From assembly GCA_043381765.1 (NCBI GenBank), contig JBHJMP010001169.1, positions 1-21,874 on the forward strand: 21,874 nt of DNA, given 5' to 3'. The notes under the pieces were generated by a model. That model made no database searches. It was given only the letters and a program-made list of their open reading frames with translations, and had not been told where the DNA came from. Positions 1 through 6,474 of the stretch are shown piece after piece (within the stretch, counting starts at the first letter, position 1; the number at the start of each line of letters is the position of its first letter). A program made the translations under genes and the position numbers. Source of the stretch: Collodictyon triciliatum. Taxonomy: Eukaryota; CRuMs.

Positions 1-106
1 ACACCAGAAAATCTCAAAGCTTCTCTCCTGATTTCATCATTTGAAAGCTCAATCATGTATTTCATACTTCCTACGTTATCAATTAATCTTTGATCTATCT
101 TTTCAA
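1..106. repeat. Terminal direct repeat, left copy (circular contig overlap)
   Basis: Bases 1-106 are identical to 21769-21874. A perfect end-to-end repeat of about read or k-mer size is the usual sign of a circular molecule written with its overlap kept. An open frame on the minus strand crosses the join without a shift (806 + 448 = 1254 nt, an exact multiple of three), which supports circularity rather than a true terminal repeat of a linear replicon. The unique length is then 21,768 bp. Confidence 0.95.
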
Positions 107-806
107 AGAAGATCCGAACGAAGGATTCATTATATTCACATCTACTAATCGCAAATTCTATGTTTGTTTTTTTCATTTCTTGGTGAAGAACTATTAGTCC
201 AAGAAATACAGTAATGTTATTATTATAATCATTATATTGAGAAGAAACTATAGCTCTTAAATAGTATTTACCATCATTATCTTTAAGTATTCGGTAATAT
301 TTTACATGTGCCTTTTTATCCTTAAAAATCTCTCTTAGCATGTCCAAATTCTTATAAACAAGCTCATTGTAGCCTTTATTAGTAAGAGTACTGGCATATT
401 TATCCATTCCAAATGTGCTTTCAAAAAAATCACTTTTGGATGAATAAATTAACTCTGCTGTGAAATGATTTTTACCAGTAATTGCTAATGCCTTGGTATC
501 TTCTATACCAGTAAATTCTATTAGAAAGCTTTCGTCATCTCCTTTTTTGAATATCAGAGAGTTATAATCTGATTTAAGATCAAATTTTTTATATTCTCTA
601 TTCTGCGCTTTAATGGAGTTAACTAATTTTGCAGCTCCTGGAATATTAATAAATTCTCCACTTATTTCATCTACTTGTAGTAGCTCTGCTAAGCTAGGAT
701 AGAACTCATTATCTGCAACTAAGTCAATGACGGCTTGAACAGATATGCCTTGGTCTTGTGTAGGAATGTCTTTTAAAGAAAAAGATTTCTTCCTGAAATT
801 ACTCAT
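1..806 (-). CDS. Unrecognised 417-aa protein, N-terminal part (gene crosses the contig join)
   Basis: The minus-strand frame starts at ATG 806-804 (begins MSNFRKKSFSLKDIP) and stays open to base 1. It then continues at 21768 down to a stop at 21321, giving 417 residues. This part holds the first ~268 residues. There is no signal peptide or convincing membrane segment. The section around YYLRAIVSSQY followed by NNNI weakly recalls the 'ivSdrY..lDN' signature of DUF932/TIGR03299 phage-plasmid proteins, but that is resemblance from memory, not a firm hit. The gene converges on the relaxase operon with a 39-bp gap. On the other side it is the gene after the primase-like protein (81-bp gap, same strand). 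Any annotation made on the linear contig would see only a false 170-aa piece. Function unknown. Confidence 0.85.
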   Translation of the reverse strand, partial: MSNFRKKSFSLKDIPTQDQGISVQAVIDLVADNEFYPSLAELLQVDEISGEFINIPGAAKLVNSIKAQNREYKKFDLKSDYNSLIFKKGDDESFLIEFTGIEDTKALAITGKNHFTAELIYSSKSDFFESTFGMDKYASTLTNKGYNELVYKNLDMLREIFKDKKAHVKYYRILKDNDGKYYLRAIVSSQYNDYNNNITVFLGLIVLHQEMKKTNIEFAISRCEYNESFVRIFFEKIDQRLIDNVGSMKYMIELSNDEIRREALRFSG

Positions 807-887
807 ACTATTGAGGATAAATTATGTAAGAATTTATTTTCAGCTCAATATATGACTATTCTGCTAATTAATCATCATATCAATAGG

Positions 888-1859
888 TTATCGAAGAATT
901 TTATTTTTATTATTTATCTGGCATACCAATAAAAACTCGTTAAAATCTTTATGACTACAGTATATGCCTGAGTAGTCTACCGTAAACAGCGGGGCTTGTT
1001 CCTGAATCTGGTCCCTTATCTTGTGGCCGGTCTTATCATTATCCAAGTATAAGGATATTTTGGTGTACTTACCGGCCTTCAGCAGCTCTTTAGTTCGCTC
1101 GTGAAAAGAAGCAGAATTCATAATGATGGTATCACCCTGCACAAGTTCCTGAAATTTGGCTAAATCAACTGACTGATAGTAGGTCAATGCTGAAAGAAAA
1201 TCCATAAAGCCTTCAAAAACAGCGGCCTTATCCCCTATTTTACCCTTTATGAAGCAAACACCTTTTTTACCAATGGAGCTTTTAAAATAGGCATTTCTGA
1301 TCTCATAGCCGTTATTTTCATTTTTGATGCCTATGGCAAAGTATGTTTTACCATTCTCATTATTACGATATTGTACTTCAACCAGGTACTTAGCTGCAAT
1401 GATCGGATCAATACATCTTTGTTCAGTTAGATATTTGATAAGGGCTTTACCGTTAAAAGAATCAACGCCAAGGGGTGAAATCTCTCTTAATACGAACGTT
1501 TCGGAATTCTCGGGTAGTGTGGTAGCCCTTGGGGGTGTTTTTGCCTTTGTAGCGTCAAAAAACAGGCTTTGTTGATTGCTGCCTAATAACCTTTCCAGAT
1601 TGTATAGTGCTCCTTTGACATCGGTATTGTAATAGCGCATGGCAAAATCTATGACAGTGCCTCCTGTATCGCCAAAATCATTCCATATCCACATAGCGGA
1701 ATTATTGCGGTATGTAGTGTGGAAAGAAGCATCAACTTCATTCCTGAATGGGGATTTGTACCAAAGCTCATAGCCACCCTTCAAGGTTTTAACAGGTTGA
1801 TGGCCAAGGTTTGACAAAATGTCAGGTAATGAAAGTTTCTTTGCCTGTTCAGAATTCAT
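888..1859 (-). CDS. TOPRIM-domain primase-like protein (CHC2-like N-terminus without zinc ligands)
   Basis: A 323-aa protein of the type common on Bacteroidota plasmids and conjugative elements. Residues ~1-95 resemble the CHC2/DnaG N-terminal module (SPFRNEV, then FHTTYRNNSAMW, WNDFGDTGGTVIDF), but the cysteine/histidine zinc ligands are missing. Residues ~205-310 form a TOPRIM domain: the glutamate is E216 in VFEGFMD and the DxD is D273/D275 in YLDNDKTG. Known TOPRIM primases make RNA primers. This short form lacks a recognisable catalytic primase (RNAP) core and a helicase, so its role is probably priming or DNA processing at the plasmid origin or after transfer, which is inferred. It starts 126 bp from the AT-rich edge of the origin and is transcribed away from it. 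The start is ATG at 1859; no clear Shine-Dalgarno. Confidence 0.85.
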   Translation of the reverse strand: MNSEQAKKLSLPDILSNLGHQPVKTLKGGYELWYKSPFRNEVDASFHTTYRNNSAMWIWNDFGDTGGTVIDFAMRYYNTDVKGALYNLERLLGSNQQSLFFDATKAKTPPRATTLPENSETFVLREISPLGVDSFNGKALIKYLTEQRCIDPIIAAKYLVEVQYRNNENGKTYFAIGIKNENNGYEIRNAYFKSSIGKKGVCFIKGKIGDKAAVFEGFMDFLSALTYYQSVDLAKFQELVQGDTIIMNSASFHERTKELLKAGKYTKISLYLDNDKTGHKIRDQIQEQAPLFTVDYSGIYCSHKDFNEFLLVCQINNKNKILR

Positions 1860-1967
1860 AATAATATATAATCCATAGACTAAAACCTAAATCTTCTTTT
1901 TTCTTTTCACCAGCAAAAATCACCGAAGGCGAAAACTTCAAAAAATTTTCCACATTTATTTTGGTAA

Positions 1968-2002
1968 CTATAGGTAATTAAAAACTATAGGTAGCTATAG
2001 GT
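1968..2002 (+). repeat. Three CTATAGGT repeats, candidate DNA-unwinding element
   Basis: CTATAGGT occurs at 1968-1975, 1985-1992 and 1995-2002 within an AT-rich stretch directly beside the first iteron. Short AT-rich direct repeats next to iterons are where many theta plasmids melt. The unwinding role is inferred from position and composition. Confidence 0.5.
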
Positions 2003-2005
2003 TTG

Positions 2006-2301
2006 TGTACCAAACTTCACGTGGTTTTTGGGCAAAAACGTACCAAACTTCACGTGGTTTTTTGAGAAAACGTACCAAACTTCACGTGGATAACTTTGTA
2101 ATCTAAATACTGAAACCCGCAGATTTCCATAAGCGTACCAAACTTCACGTGGTTTTAAGTGGATAAGTGGCCTCAAAACGTACCAAACTTCACGTGGTTT
2201 TTGGCGAATGTGGATAAGTTTTGAGAAAACGTACCAAACTTCACGTGGTCTTAAAATGTAAAAGTGCCTCTTTTTAGAAAAACGTACCAAACTTCATGTG
2301 A
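2006..2301 (+). repeat. Iteron array, seven copies
   Basis: The core CGTACCAAACTTCACGTGG (19 bp) lies at 2006-2024 (first base T), 2039-2057, 2071-2089, 2134-2152, 2179-2197, 2230-2248 and 2283-2301 (last copy changed near its end: CATGTGA). All copies are in the same orientation. Start-to-start distances are 33, 32, 63, 45, 51 and 53 bp, much wider than the ~20-22 bp usual for iterons. The array ends 15 bp from the 3' end of repA. Expected role: binding of RepA monomers for initiation, and copy-number control by handcuffing. Confidence 0.95.
2209..2217 (-). promoter_or_regulatory. DnaA box (perfect TTATCCACA on minus strand)
   Basis: The plus strand reads TGTGGATAA, a perfect match to the consensus DnaA box on the minus strand, between iterons 5 and 6. 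Near matches on the same strand lie at 2158-2166 (TTATCCACT) and 2085-2093 (TTATCCACG, overlapping iteron 3). Host DnaA recruitment to an iteron origin is well established for other plasmids. Confidence 0.7.
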
Positions 2302-2316
2302 CCAGTAAATAAGTGG

Positions 2317-3261
2317 TTATTTTTCAATTTGCTTCTTGAATTCTGATGGCATAATTATCTGAGTCTTAGGGATTGGAGTTTGAGAATTATAGAAATAGAT
2401 GCCTTTTCTTCCGTCTAGTTGGAATTTGGCATCTTTATATTGGGTCTTAACCATTTCTAAAGTTTTCTTATACACTTGCCTGAACTTCCTTATTTCAGAA
2501 TACTGTGTACCATGCTGTTCCCAAAGGTTAACCCAGCTTAGAAATTGAGGCTTGGCTGGGTTAATCCGATGTAGCCTTTGTGCAAGCCAAGCATAAATAT
2601 CGAGAGCCATTGCATTGTGAGAAAGTGCTTTTAATGCCCTCACATCCAATGGTATAGCACGATTCATTAAGCTTTCAAAGTAATCATCCGTTAACTCAAT
2701 TGATGAATCCCAAAGTACTCTTTGGCGCTCATCTTTAGGAAACCAAAAATCAAATGAACGTACTATCTTAAAATCAACTTGTCTTACACGTTGATCTTCA
2801 ACATACCCAAGTGATATATTTGCTGTAGCAATTCGTTGAATCTGCTCTTTTGTAGCTTTGATGGTTCGTCCGTCACTATTTAGGCCAAGACTTTTGATAA
2901 AAGCGGTCATACTCTCGCCTACATCTAATATTTTTTCCTGTTTCTTAACTGCTTGAGTATTCAGGAATGCCAATAGTAGCCTAGCTTTAGGACCATATGG
3001 TACGCCTAGAAACTCATATTTCCTTGTAACTGGATTCTGGAAAGGAACAGCGCTTACTGCTAAGCTAATATCTCCCTGTTTATGTTGCCACAGCCTATTT
3101 TCTTCACCCTCTCCCGGATTCCCATGAGGAAAAAATGTTTGGCATAAACCTGAATGCTGATAAATAATATCCTTGCTCTTAAGTGGCTGTGATACTATTT
3201 CCCATGTTGAGCGAACTAATCTCTTATTTATGGGACTAAATATTTGCTTTTGTTCTTCCAT
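2317..3261 (-). CDS. repA: Plasmid replication initiator RepA (RepA_C family)
   Basis: A 314-aa protein matching the plasmid RepA family (Pfam RepA_C type). The characteristic centre is visible: FLGVPYGPKARLLLAFLNTQ at ~83-102, then a VGESMTAFIKSLGL segment and a KATKEQIQRIATANISL helix. The C-terminal half (from ~165) contains further winged-helix-like segments (ALDIYAWLAQRLHR). It would bind the adjacent iterons, open the origin and load the replicative helicase. The start is ATG at 3261, with no strong Shine-Dalgarno. The gene is transcribed toward the origin, and its 3' end lies 15 bp from the last iteron. A single extra iteron 76 bp upstream of the start suggests autorepression. Identification rests on family motifs plus the flanking iterons. 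Confidence 0.93.
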   Translation of the reverse strand: MEEQKQIFSPINKRLVRSTWEIVSQPLKSKDIIYQHSGLCQTFFPHGNPGEGEENRLWQHKQGDISLAVSAVPFQNPVTRKYEFLGVPYGPKARLLLAFLNTQAVKKQEKILDVGESMTAFIKSLGLNSDGRTIKATKEQIQRIATANISLGYVEDQRVRQVDFKIVRSFDFWFPKDERQRVLWDSSIELTDDYFESLMNRAIPLDVRALKALSHNAMALDIYAWLAQRLHRINPAKPQFLSWVNLWEQHGTQYSEIRKFRQVYKKTLEMVKTQYKDAKFQLDGRKGIYFYNSQTPIPKTQIIMPSEFKKQIEK

Positions 3262-3336
3262 TGGTGGCCTAGAGTAGAGGATTAATATTTATAGATTAAC
3301 GCCTATTTACAGATAATCAAACAATTAAAAGTAAAA

Positions 3337-3355
3337 CGTACCAAACTTCACGTGA
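3337..3355 (+). repeat. Solitary iteron upstream of repA
   Basis: CGTACCAAACTTCACGTGA matches the iteron core at 18 of 19 positions and has the same orientation as the origin array. It sits 76 bp upstream of the repA start, where the repA promoter must lie. The likely role is an operator for RepA autoregulation (inferred). Confidence 0.85.
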
Positions 3356-3385
3356 TATTTTCAATGCATATTATCTAAGAGTTAT

Positions 3386-3440
3386 GACGTCAAATTTAAC
3401 GTCTTTTTTGAAGTCAAATATAGAGTCTATTTAGACGTTA
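3386..3440. repeat. GACGTC/AACGTC repeat cluster A (3' of partition genes)
   Basis: GACGTC (3386-3391), AACGTC (3398-3403), GAAGTC, GAGTC and GACGTTA (3434-3440) occur in tight succession. The first four units and the T-run after them closely match cluster C at 4557-4584 (about 25 of 27 bases). The cluster overlaps the stop codon of the small partition-partner gene. This is a candidate centromere (parS-like) or operator site for that protein. Confidence 0.6.
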
Positions 3441-3759
3441 TTTTAATATCTAGCCCATGTTTTTTACTGTCCCTCTCAATCTTCTCATGGACTGCTTCAA
3501 TCACCCAATCAAGAACAGAAATAGGGATTTTTTTTCTTCTAGAAGGGCGTTTACTACGCAGCTCTTTTATAGCATCAACTTCAGTTTCAGTCATAACGAG
3601 CTTATAGCTTTTAGTACTGCCTTCTTCTACTGAATCAATAGATTTTACTTTGCGTGTTGTAGCTCCACCTTTATTGATATAGTCGAGTACCTTTTTTTCT
3701 GAGACTTTTGCTGCTGGTTTAACTGCGCTCTCAGATACAGGGGGTTTTGATATAGCCAT
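3427..3759 (-). CDS. Small basic partition-partner protein (ParB-like role)
   Basis: A 110-aa protein read from ATG at 3759. An upstream in-frame TTG at 3774 is possible but less likely. It lies 36 bp after the ParA gene on the same strand, the classic place for a small DNA-binding partner in type Ib partition cassettes. The N-terminal ~45 residues are Pro/Ala/Lys-rich and probably disordered, where such partners carry the ParA-stimulating segment. The C-terminal part (YKLVMTETEVDAIKELRSKR, then RRKKIPISVLDWVIEAVHEKIERD) has the short-strand, two-helix pattern of a ribbon-helix-helix dimer. It would bind the GACGTC-type repeats around the cassette and also repress the operon. The ribbon-helix-helix call is inferred from pattern; no family name is certain. 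Confidence 0.75.
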   Translation of the reverse strand: MAISKPPVSESAVKPAAKVSEKKVLDYINKGGATTRKVKSIDSVEEGSTKSYKLVMTETEVDAIKELRSKRPSRRKKIPISVLDWVIEAVHEKIERDSKKHGLDIKITSK

Positions 3760-3789
3760 ATTTATATGTCTCAATTATTCAGTGAATAA

Positions 3790-3844
3790 AACGTCTTATT
3801 TAGCGTTAATTTTAACGTCATTTTCAACGTCTAAATAGACGTCT
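3790..3844. repeat. GACGTC/AACGTC repeat cluster B (inside the end of parA)
   Basis: AACGTC at 3790-3795, 3814-3819 and 3826-3831, GCGTTA at 3803-3808, and palindromic GACGTC at 3838-3843. Units fall about every 11-12 bp, roughly one helical turn. All but the first bases overlap the last codons of parA, which therefore repeat Asp-Val. This is a candidate array for a small dimeric DNA-binding protein, hidden within coding sequence. Confidence 0.6.
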
Positions 3845-4488
3845 AATTTAGACAATATCTTATTGAATAACAAGTTAATTTCTTGAAACGCTTTTTCATC
3901 AATTGGCTTGCCTTCAAATACGCTTAAGCCAGCACTTGCAGTATTAGCATATGCCTTGCGGGCAATGATAGGGCTATCTATATATTCGATAATTTCACTT
4001 GATGCTAAATACTCTGCTGAATCTCGATTATCATTGCCCTGCACGTCTGCTTTGTTCAGGAAAGAAAAAGCATGTAAAGTATCTTCTTTTAAGGAGCGAG
4101 CTTCCTGAACAAGTTTCTCAACATCAGGGAGTGTCCAAACATCATAGCTTCTGGGAGGGAAGGGAATCAGCAAAGCATCAGATGAGACTAAAGCAGCTCT
4201 TAAACTGGTTGTATCTCTTCCCCCTGCATCAATAACTATGTGGTCATATTTCTTTTTAAACTTTACTACCTGTTGCCTTACAGAATCATCTGTTAAAACT
4301 GTAGCAGTATAACCACTATTACCATTAGTGCTTTGTTCGCGCCATTTGCTGAACTTGGTTGCAGTTTCTTGCTCATCAGCATCTACCAGCAAAACATCAA
4401 AGCCCTGCCTTGAAAGCCAAATAGCAAGATGTGTTGCCATAGTGCTTTTCCCAGTCCCTCCTTTTGTACCTCCAACGGTGAATATCAT
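3796..4488 (-). CDS. parA: ParA-type partition ATPase
   Basis: A 230-aa Walker-type ParA/MinD-family ATPase. The deviant Walker A KGGTGKST is at residues 9-16, with signature lysine K9 and catalytic-site lysine K14. LLVDADEQ (33-40) supplies switch I, and IVIDAGGRDT (84-93) is Walker B. The short form without an N-terminal helix-turn-helix fits type Ib or orphan plasmid ParA. It moves plasmid copies apart by ATP-dependent binding to the nucleoid and is stimulated by its DNA-bound partner, here probably the 110-aa protein encoded 36 bp downstream. The ATG at 4488 is the only sensible start. Upstream lie GACGTT/AACGTT operator-like repeats and a solitary iteron. The C-terminal codons overlap repeat cluster B. 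Confidence 0.95.
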   Translation of the reverse strand: MIFTVGGTKGGTGKSTMATHLAIWLSRQGFDVLLVDADEQETATKFSKWREQSTNGNSGYTATVLTDDSVRQQVVKFKKKYDHIVIDAGGRDTTSLRAALVSSDALLIPFPPRSYDVWTLPDVEKLVQEARSLKEDTLHAFSFLNKADVQGNDNRDSAEYLASSEIIEYIDSPIIARKAYANTASAGLSVFEGKPIDEKAFQEINLLFNKILSKLDVYLDVENDVKINAK

Positions 4489-4507
4489 ATAGTTACCTTT
4501 GTTTGAT

Positions 4508-4583
4508 GACGTTAAATTTAACGTTAAATATAGCTATTAAATTTAACTTCAAAAAAGACGTCAAAATTAAAGTCTTTTTTGAA
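4508..4583 (-). promoter_or_regulatory. parA promoter/operator region with repeat cluster C
   Basis: It contains GACGTTAAATTTAACGTT (4508-4525, an inverted pair) and GACGTC (4557-4562) followed by AAAGTC. On the minus strand TTTG (4550-4553) and TATATTTA (4525-4532) are separated by 17 bases. They approximate the Bacteroidota -33/-7 elements, the -7 differing from TAnnTTTG in its last base. The operator-like repeats overlap the -7 element, which would allow autorepression. The promoter call is tentative; the repeats are directly visible. Confidence 0.5.
4548..4583. terminator. 12-bp perfect inverted repeat, possible weak terminator or operator
   Basis: Arms TTCAAAAAAGAC (4548-4559) and GTCTTTTTTGAA (4572-4583) pair perfectly around a 12-base spacer. 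The A-tract/stem/T-tract look is terminator-like and would serve the secreted-protein gene upstream on the minus strand, but only six G:C pairs at most can form. It could instead be part of the partition operator. Confidence 0.4.
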
Positions 4584-4642
4584 ACACAATATTTGCACAA
4601 ATTGCCGTTAACGACAAGAAAAATATTACATTTAGGCTAAAA

Positions 4643-4661
4643 CGTACCTAACTGCACGTGC
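4643..4661 (+). repeat. Degenerate solitary iteron upstream of parA
   Basis: CGTACCTAACTGCACGTGC matches the iteron core at 16 of 19 positions, in the same orientation as the origin array. It lies about 155 bp upstream of parA and 32 bp downstream of the end of the secreted-protein gene. It may let RepA influence the partition operon, or act as a handcuffing site (inferred). Confidence 0.65.
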
Positions 4662-4692
4662 TTTAATAGGAGAATTATAAATAGAAATATTT

Positions 4693-5292
4693 TCAAAAAG
4701 GCTCTAAAAGTGAAGCTAAGTATTGTTTCATGAAGATCTTGTCAGCACCTGCCATTTTGAAGCCTAAACCTTCATTCATTCCATCTTTATCTTTGGCTAG
4801 AAGCATGGGATCGGAGTTGACTTCGGTAGGGTGATTATCTCTATTTTCTAGCTTAACATAGCTTCTGGTATCTAACTGTAACCTTCGTTGAATACCTCTT
4901 TCATTTGTAATAAGATAAAGCGATTCATCTTGTGATATTGATTGATCCTGTAAAACTTTTATATAAAGGGGAATAATCTCAACATCGGATTGATTATCAA
5001 GGATGGCAGAAGAAATTGCTTTGTAGTAAGTTATAACTTTTGATAAATACTCTGGGGTAACGGGGAACTTCTTCCCGGAATCAGTTTGGCGTTGGTCAGC
5101 AATGGTATGTTGAAGCCCGAAGATTATCTGTTCATCAGTAACCCCTTCACGGAATTTAAGATGAAGCTTTGCAAAGATGGTTTTAAGCTCAGTAATGTTT
5201 TCAGAAACTGAATTAGTGGCGGCTGGTAACTGTGCAATAAGTATAGCGTGGCTTATGAACAGAATGATTAGGGAGGCTAAAAAAGTTTTCAT
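4693..5292 (-). CDS. Secreted protein of unknown function, 199 aa
   Basis: Read from ATG at 5292 (begins MKTFLASLIILFISHAILIAQ). A TTG 24 bases upstream is less likely because it would bury the signal peptide. Residues 1-21 form a Sec signal peptide with one Lys, a long hydrophobic core and a plausible cleavage after Ala-20 or Gln-21. There is no lipobox cysteine, so it is a soluble periplasmic or exported protein. The mature part is about 178 residues, mostly helical in appearance, with no transmembrane segment and no motif I recognise. It lies between the partition cassette and a coiled-coil gene on the same strand, but a folded non-coding region separates it from the latter, so it may have its own promoter. 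Confidence 0.75.
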   Translation of the reverse strand: MKTFLASLIILFISHAILIAQLPAATNSVSENITELKTIFAKLHLKFREGVTDEQIIFGLQHTIADQRQTDSGKKFPVTPEYLSKVITYYKAISSAILDNQSDVEIIPLYIKVLQDQSISQDESLYLITNERGIQRRLQLDTRSYVKLENRDNHPTEVNSDPMLLAKDKDGMNEGLGFKMAGADKIFMKQYLASLLEPF

Positions 5293-5329
5293 AGTGCGTT
5301 GGTTTTGCCTAAACAAAACAAGCGTGGGC

Positions 5330-5456
5330 TAATTCCCTTGCTTGTTCCGGAGGCCCGCCAAGACCTATGCACAAAGCAAAAAGAACGCCCACGCTTACGC
5401 ATGGGCGTTTCTACTTTACTTTTCCCTGTGCTTTGAAATTTGGCGGTTTCCGGAAC
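5330..5456. repeat. Nested inverted-repeat structure with two competing stems
   Basis: From outside in: GTTCCGGA (5344-5351) with TCCGGAAC (5449-5456); GCCAA (5357-5361) with TTGGC (5440-5444); CAAAGCA (5372-5378) with TGCTTTG (5429-5435); AACGCCCA (5384-5391) with TGGGCGTT (5402-5409). In addition AAGCGTGGGC (5330-5339) is the exact complement of GCCCACGCTT (5387-5396), which overlaps the inner stem, so the two stems exclude each other. Such a layout fits a transcribed switching leader, a cruciform, a single-strand origin or a recombination/transfer site. The sequence alone does not decide. Confidence 0.75.
5374..5409 (-). terminator. Likely intrinsic terminator after the coiled-coil gene
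   Basis: On the minus strand an 8-bp GC-rich stem (AACGCCCA / TGGGCGTT, 10-base loop) is followed at once by CTTTTT. It lies 142 bp downstream of the coiled-coil gene's stop and upstream of the secreted-protein gene. The competing 10-bp pairing with 5330-5339 could open it. The stem and T-run are visible; termination is inferred. Confidence 0.5.
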
Positions 5457-5550
5457 GGGACAGTAAGCGAAACGCTATATCTTATTTAGAATGTGGTTTT
5501 GTTCAAATGATCATTGGTTGATTTATACACGAAAATAATAGATAGCCTGC

Positions 5551-6357
5551 TTACAAAGCGGCATCTATGACAGATTTTTCACGTTTATTTTGTTCTAGCT
5601 GCTTATCAGAAATAGTTTTTGAGGTTTGAGGTTGTGATTTAACATCATTGATAGAAGCATCATATTTTGAAAGGTGATTCTCTATTCTGGTATCTTCAAT
5701 TTTACCTTGACCTGTTGCTCTCTCAATCTTTAAAAGTTTTTCCTCATAGATTTGCAGGACTTCATTTTGTGATTTGCCCTGACAGGAAATTTCAAGCTGC
5801 TGAAGCTCATGGCGATAGTTGTTAATGGAATGATTGAGCTTATCCATTTTGCCGCTGCGGGTTTGGGCGTAGTATTCGGCTACTTCTTCAAACGATTTAC
5901 CTTCAAGCTGTTTCTTTTCATCATGAGTAAGAGCCAGATCATTTTTAAGCCTATCCAGCAAATTAGAGGTGATCTTAACGGCTTTATCCTCCAAGGCAGG
6001 GCTGCCGCCGGCCAACTCAGAAAGTCTGTGCATATCGGCGGCAAATTGCTTAATATTTGATTTGGTGGCAGTAAGATTTGTTTCAAGGGGTTGGGTCTTA
6101 TAAGTTTTCCAGTCATCGGGTAAAGTATTCTCAAAATCACTGAATAAAGTATCTATCTTGGACTGAAAAGGCTTTTGTGCTGCGGGTGCTGATTCTTCTA
6201 TCTGCTTTTGTTGGTTATAGAGTTCATTTTTGGATTCCTGCTTTGCTTTACGGAGTGCTTCTTCCAGCCAAAGGGGCAGGGGCTTTCCACTTGAAGAAAG
6301 CTCTTCAGATATTTTGAACAGGTTCTGTAGATCAATGCTGTTACTCATTTTTCCCAT
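5551..6357 (-). CDS. Coiled-coil protein of unknown function, 268 aa
   Basis: A cytoplasmic-looking, charged protein of 268 residues with no signal peptide or membrane helix. Residues ~25-55 (LPLWLEEALRKAKQESKNELYNQQKQIEE) and ~145-240 are rich in heptad-like Leu/Glu/Lys/Gln patterns suggesting long helices or coiled coils. The C-terminus is Lys/Gln-rich. Two starts are possible, ATG at 6357 and ATG at 6348; the run GGGAAAAA before the second gives it a weak ribosome-binding site. Composition is similar to the transfer genes (moderate GC, Gln/Lys-rich like the relaxase tail), so an accessory mobilization role is conceivable, but no motif proves it. It stands alone as a transcription unit between two foldable non-coding regions. 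Confidence 0.75.
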   Translation of the reverse strand: MGKMSNSIDLQNLFKISEELSSSGKPLPLWLEEALRKAKQESKNELYNQQKQIEESAPAAQKPFQSKIDTLFSDFENTLPDDWKTYKTQPLETNLTATKSNIKQFAADMHRLSELAGGSPALEDKAVKITSNLLDRLKNDLALTHDEKKQLEGKSFEEVAEYYAQTRSGKMDKLNHSINNYRHELQQLEISCQGKSQNEVLQIYEEKLLKIERATGQGKIEDTRIENHLSKYDASINDVKSQPQTSKTISDKQLEQNKREKSVIDAAL

Positions 6358-6474
6358 GAAGATTAGAGTAACACCAGTATAGAGCGGTAATGTTACAGGA
6401 ATATTAAAAATGGCATAAAAGGTTAGGCTAAGATGCTTATAGAGCTGTTTTATTTAATAAACACACAATCAACG

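Larger units (their letters stand above)
1860..2316. other. Plasmid replication origin (oriV) region
   Basis: A non-coding 457-bp stretch between the primase-like gene and repA. It contains an AT-rich left edge with three CTATAGGT copies, a TTTTCCACA near-DnaA box (1946-1954), seven iterons, and three TTATCCAC-type sites. This is the usual plan of an iteron-controlled theta origin: initiator-binding repeats, DnaA sites and an AT-rich unwinding element beside the initiator gene. An open frame that runs through it encodes only repeated translations of the iteron and is not a gene. Confidence 0.9.
5317..5550. other. Non-coding spacer with nested inverted repeats
   Basis: A 234-bp stretch without a credible gene. 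The right part (5457-5550) is AT-rich and unremarkable; the left part holds the nested dyads described separately. Its composition (many GCC/GGC and CCGG steps) differs from the AT-rich neighbours. Confidence 0.7.

Noticed and set aside
1324-1575. 83-codon plus-strand frame
   Set aside because: Antisense shadow of the TOPRIM primase-like gene, with no motif or promoter of its own.
1985-2290. 101-codon open frame on the minus strand
   Set aside because: It is a translation of the iterons: the repeated PREVWY/VKFGT peptides come from the repeated DNA.
2006-2301. CRISPR array
   Set aside because: Repeats are 19 bp with irregular gaps from 13 to 44 bases, no cas genes are present, and they lie beside a RepA gene: iterons.
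5344-5456. Integron attC site
   Set aside because: Length and dyads are similar, but the ends read GTTCCGGA and TCCGGAAC, not the attC RYYYAAC...GTTRRRY boundaries, and there is no integrase.
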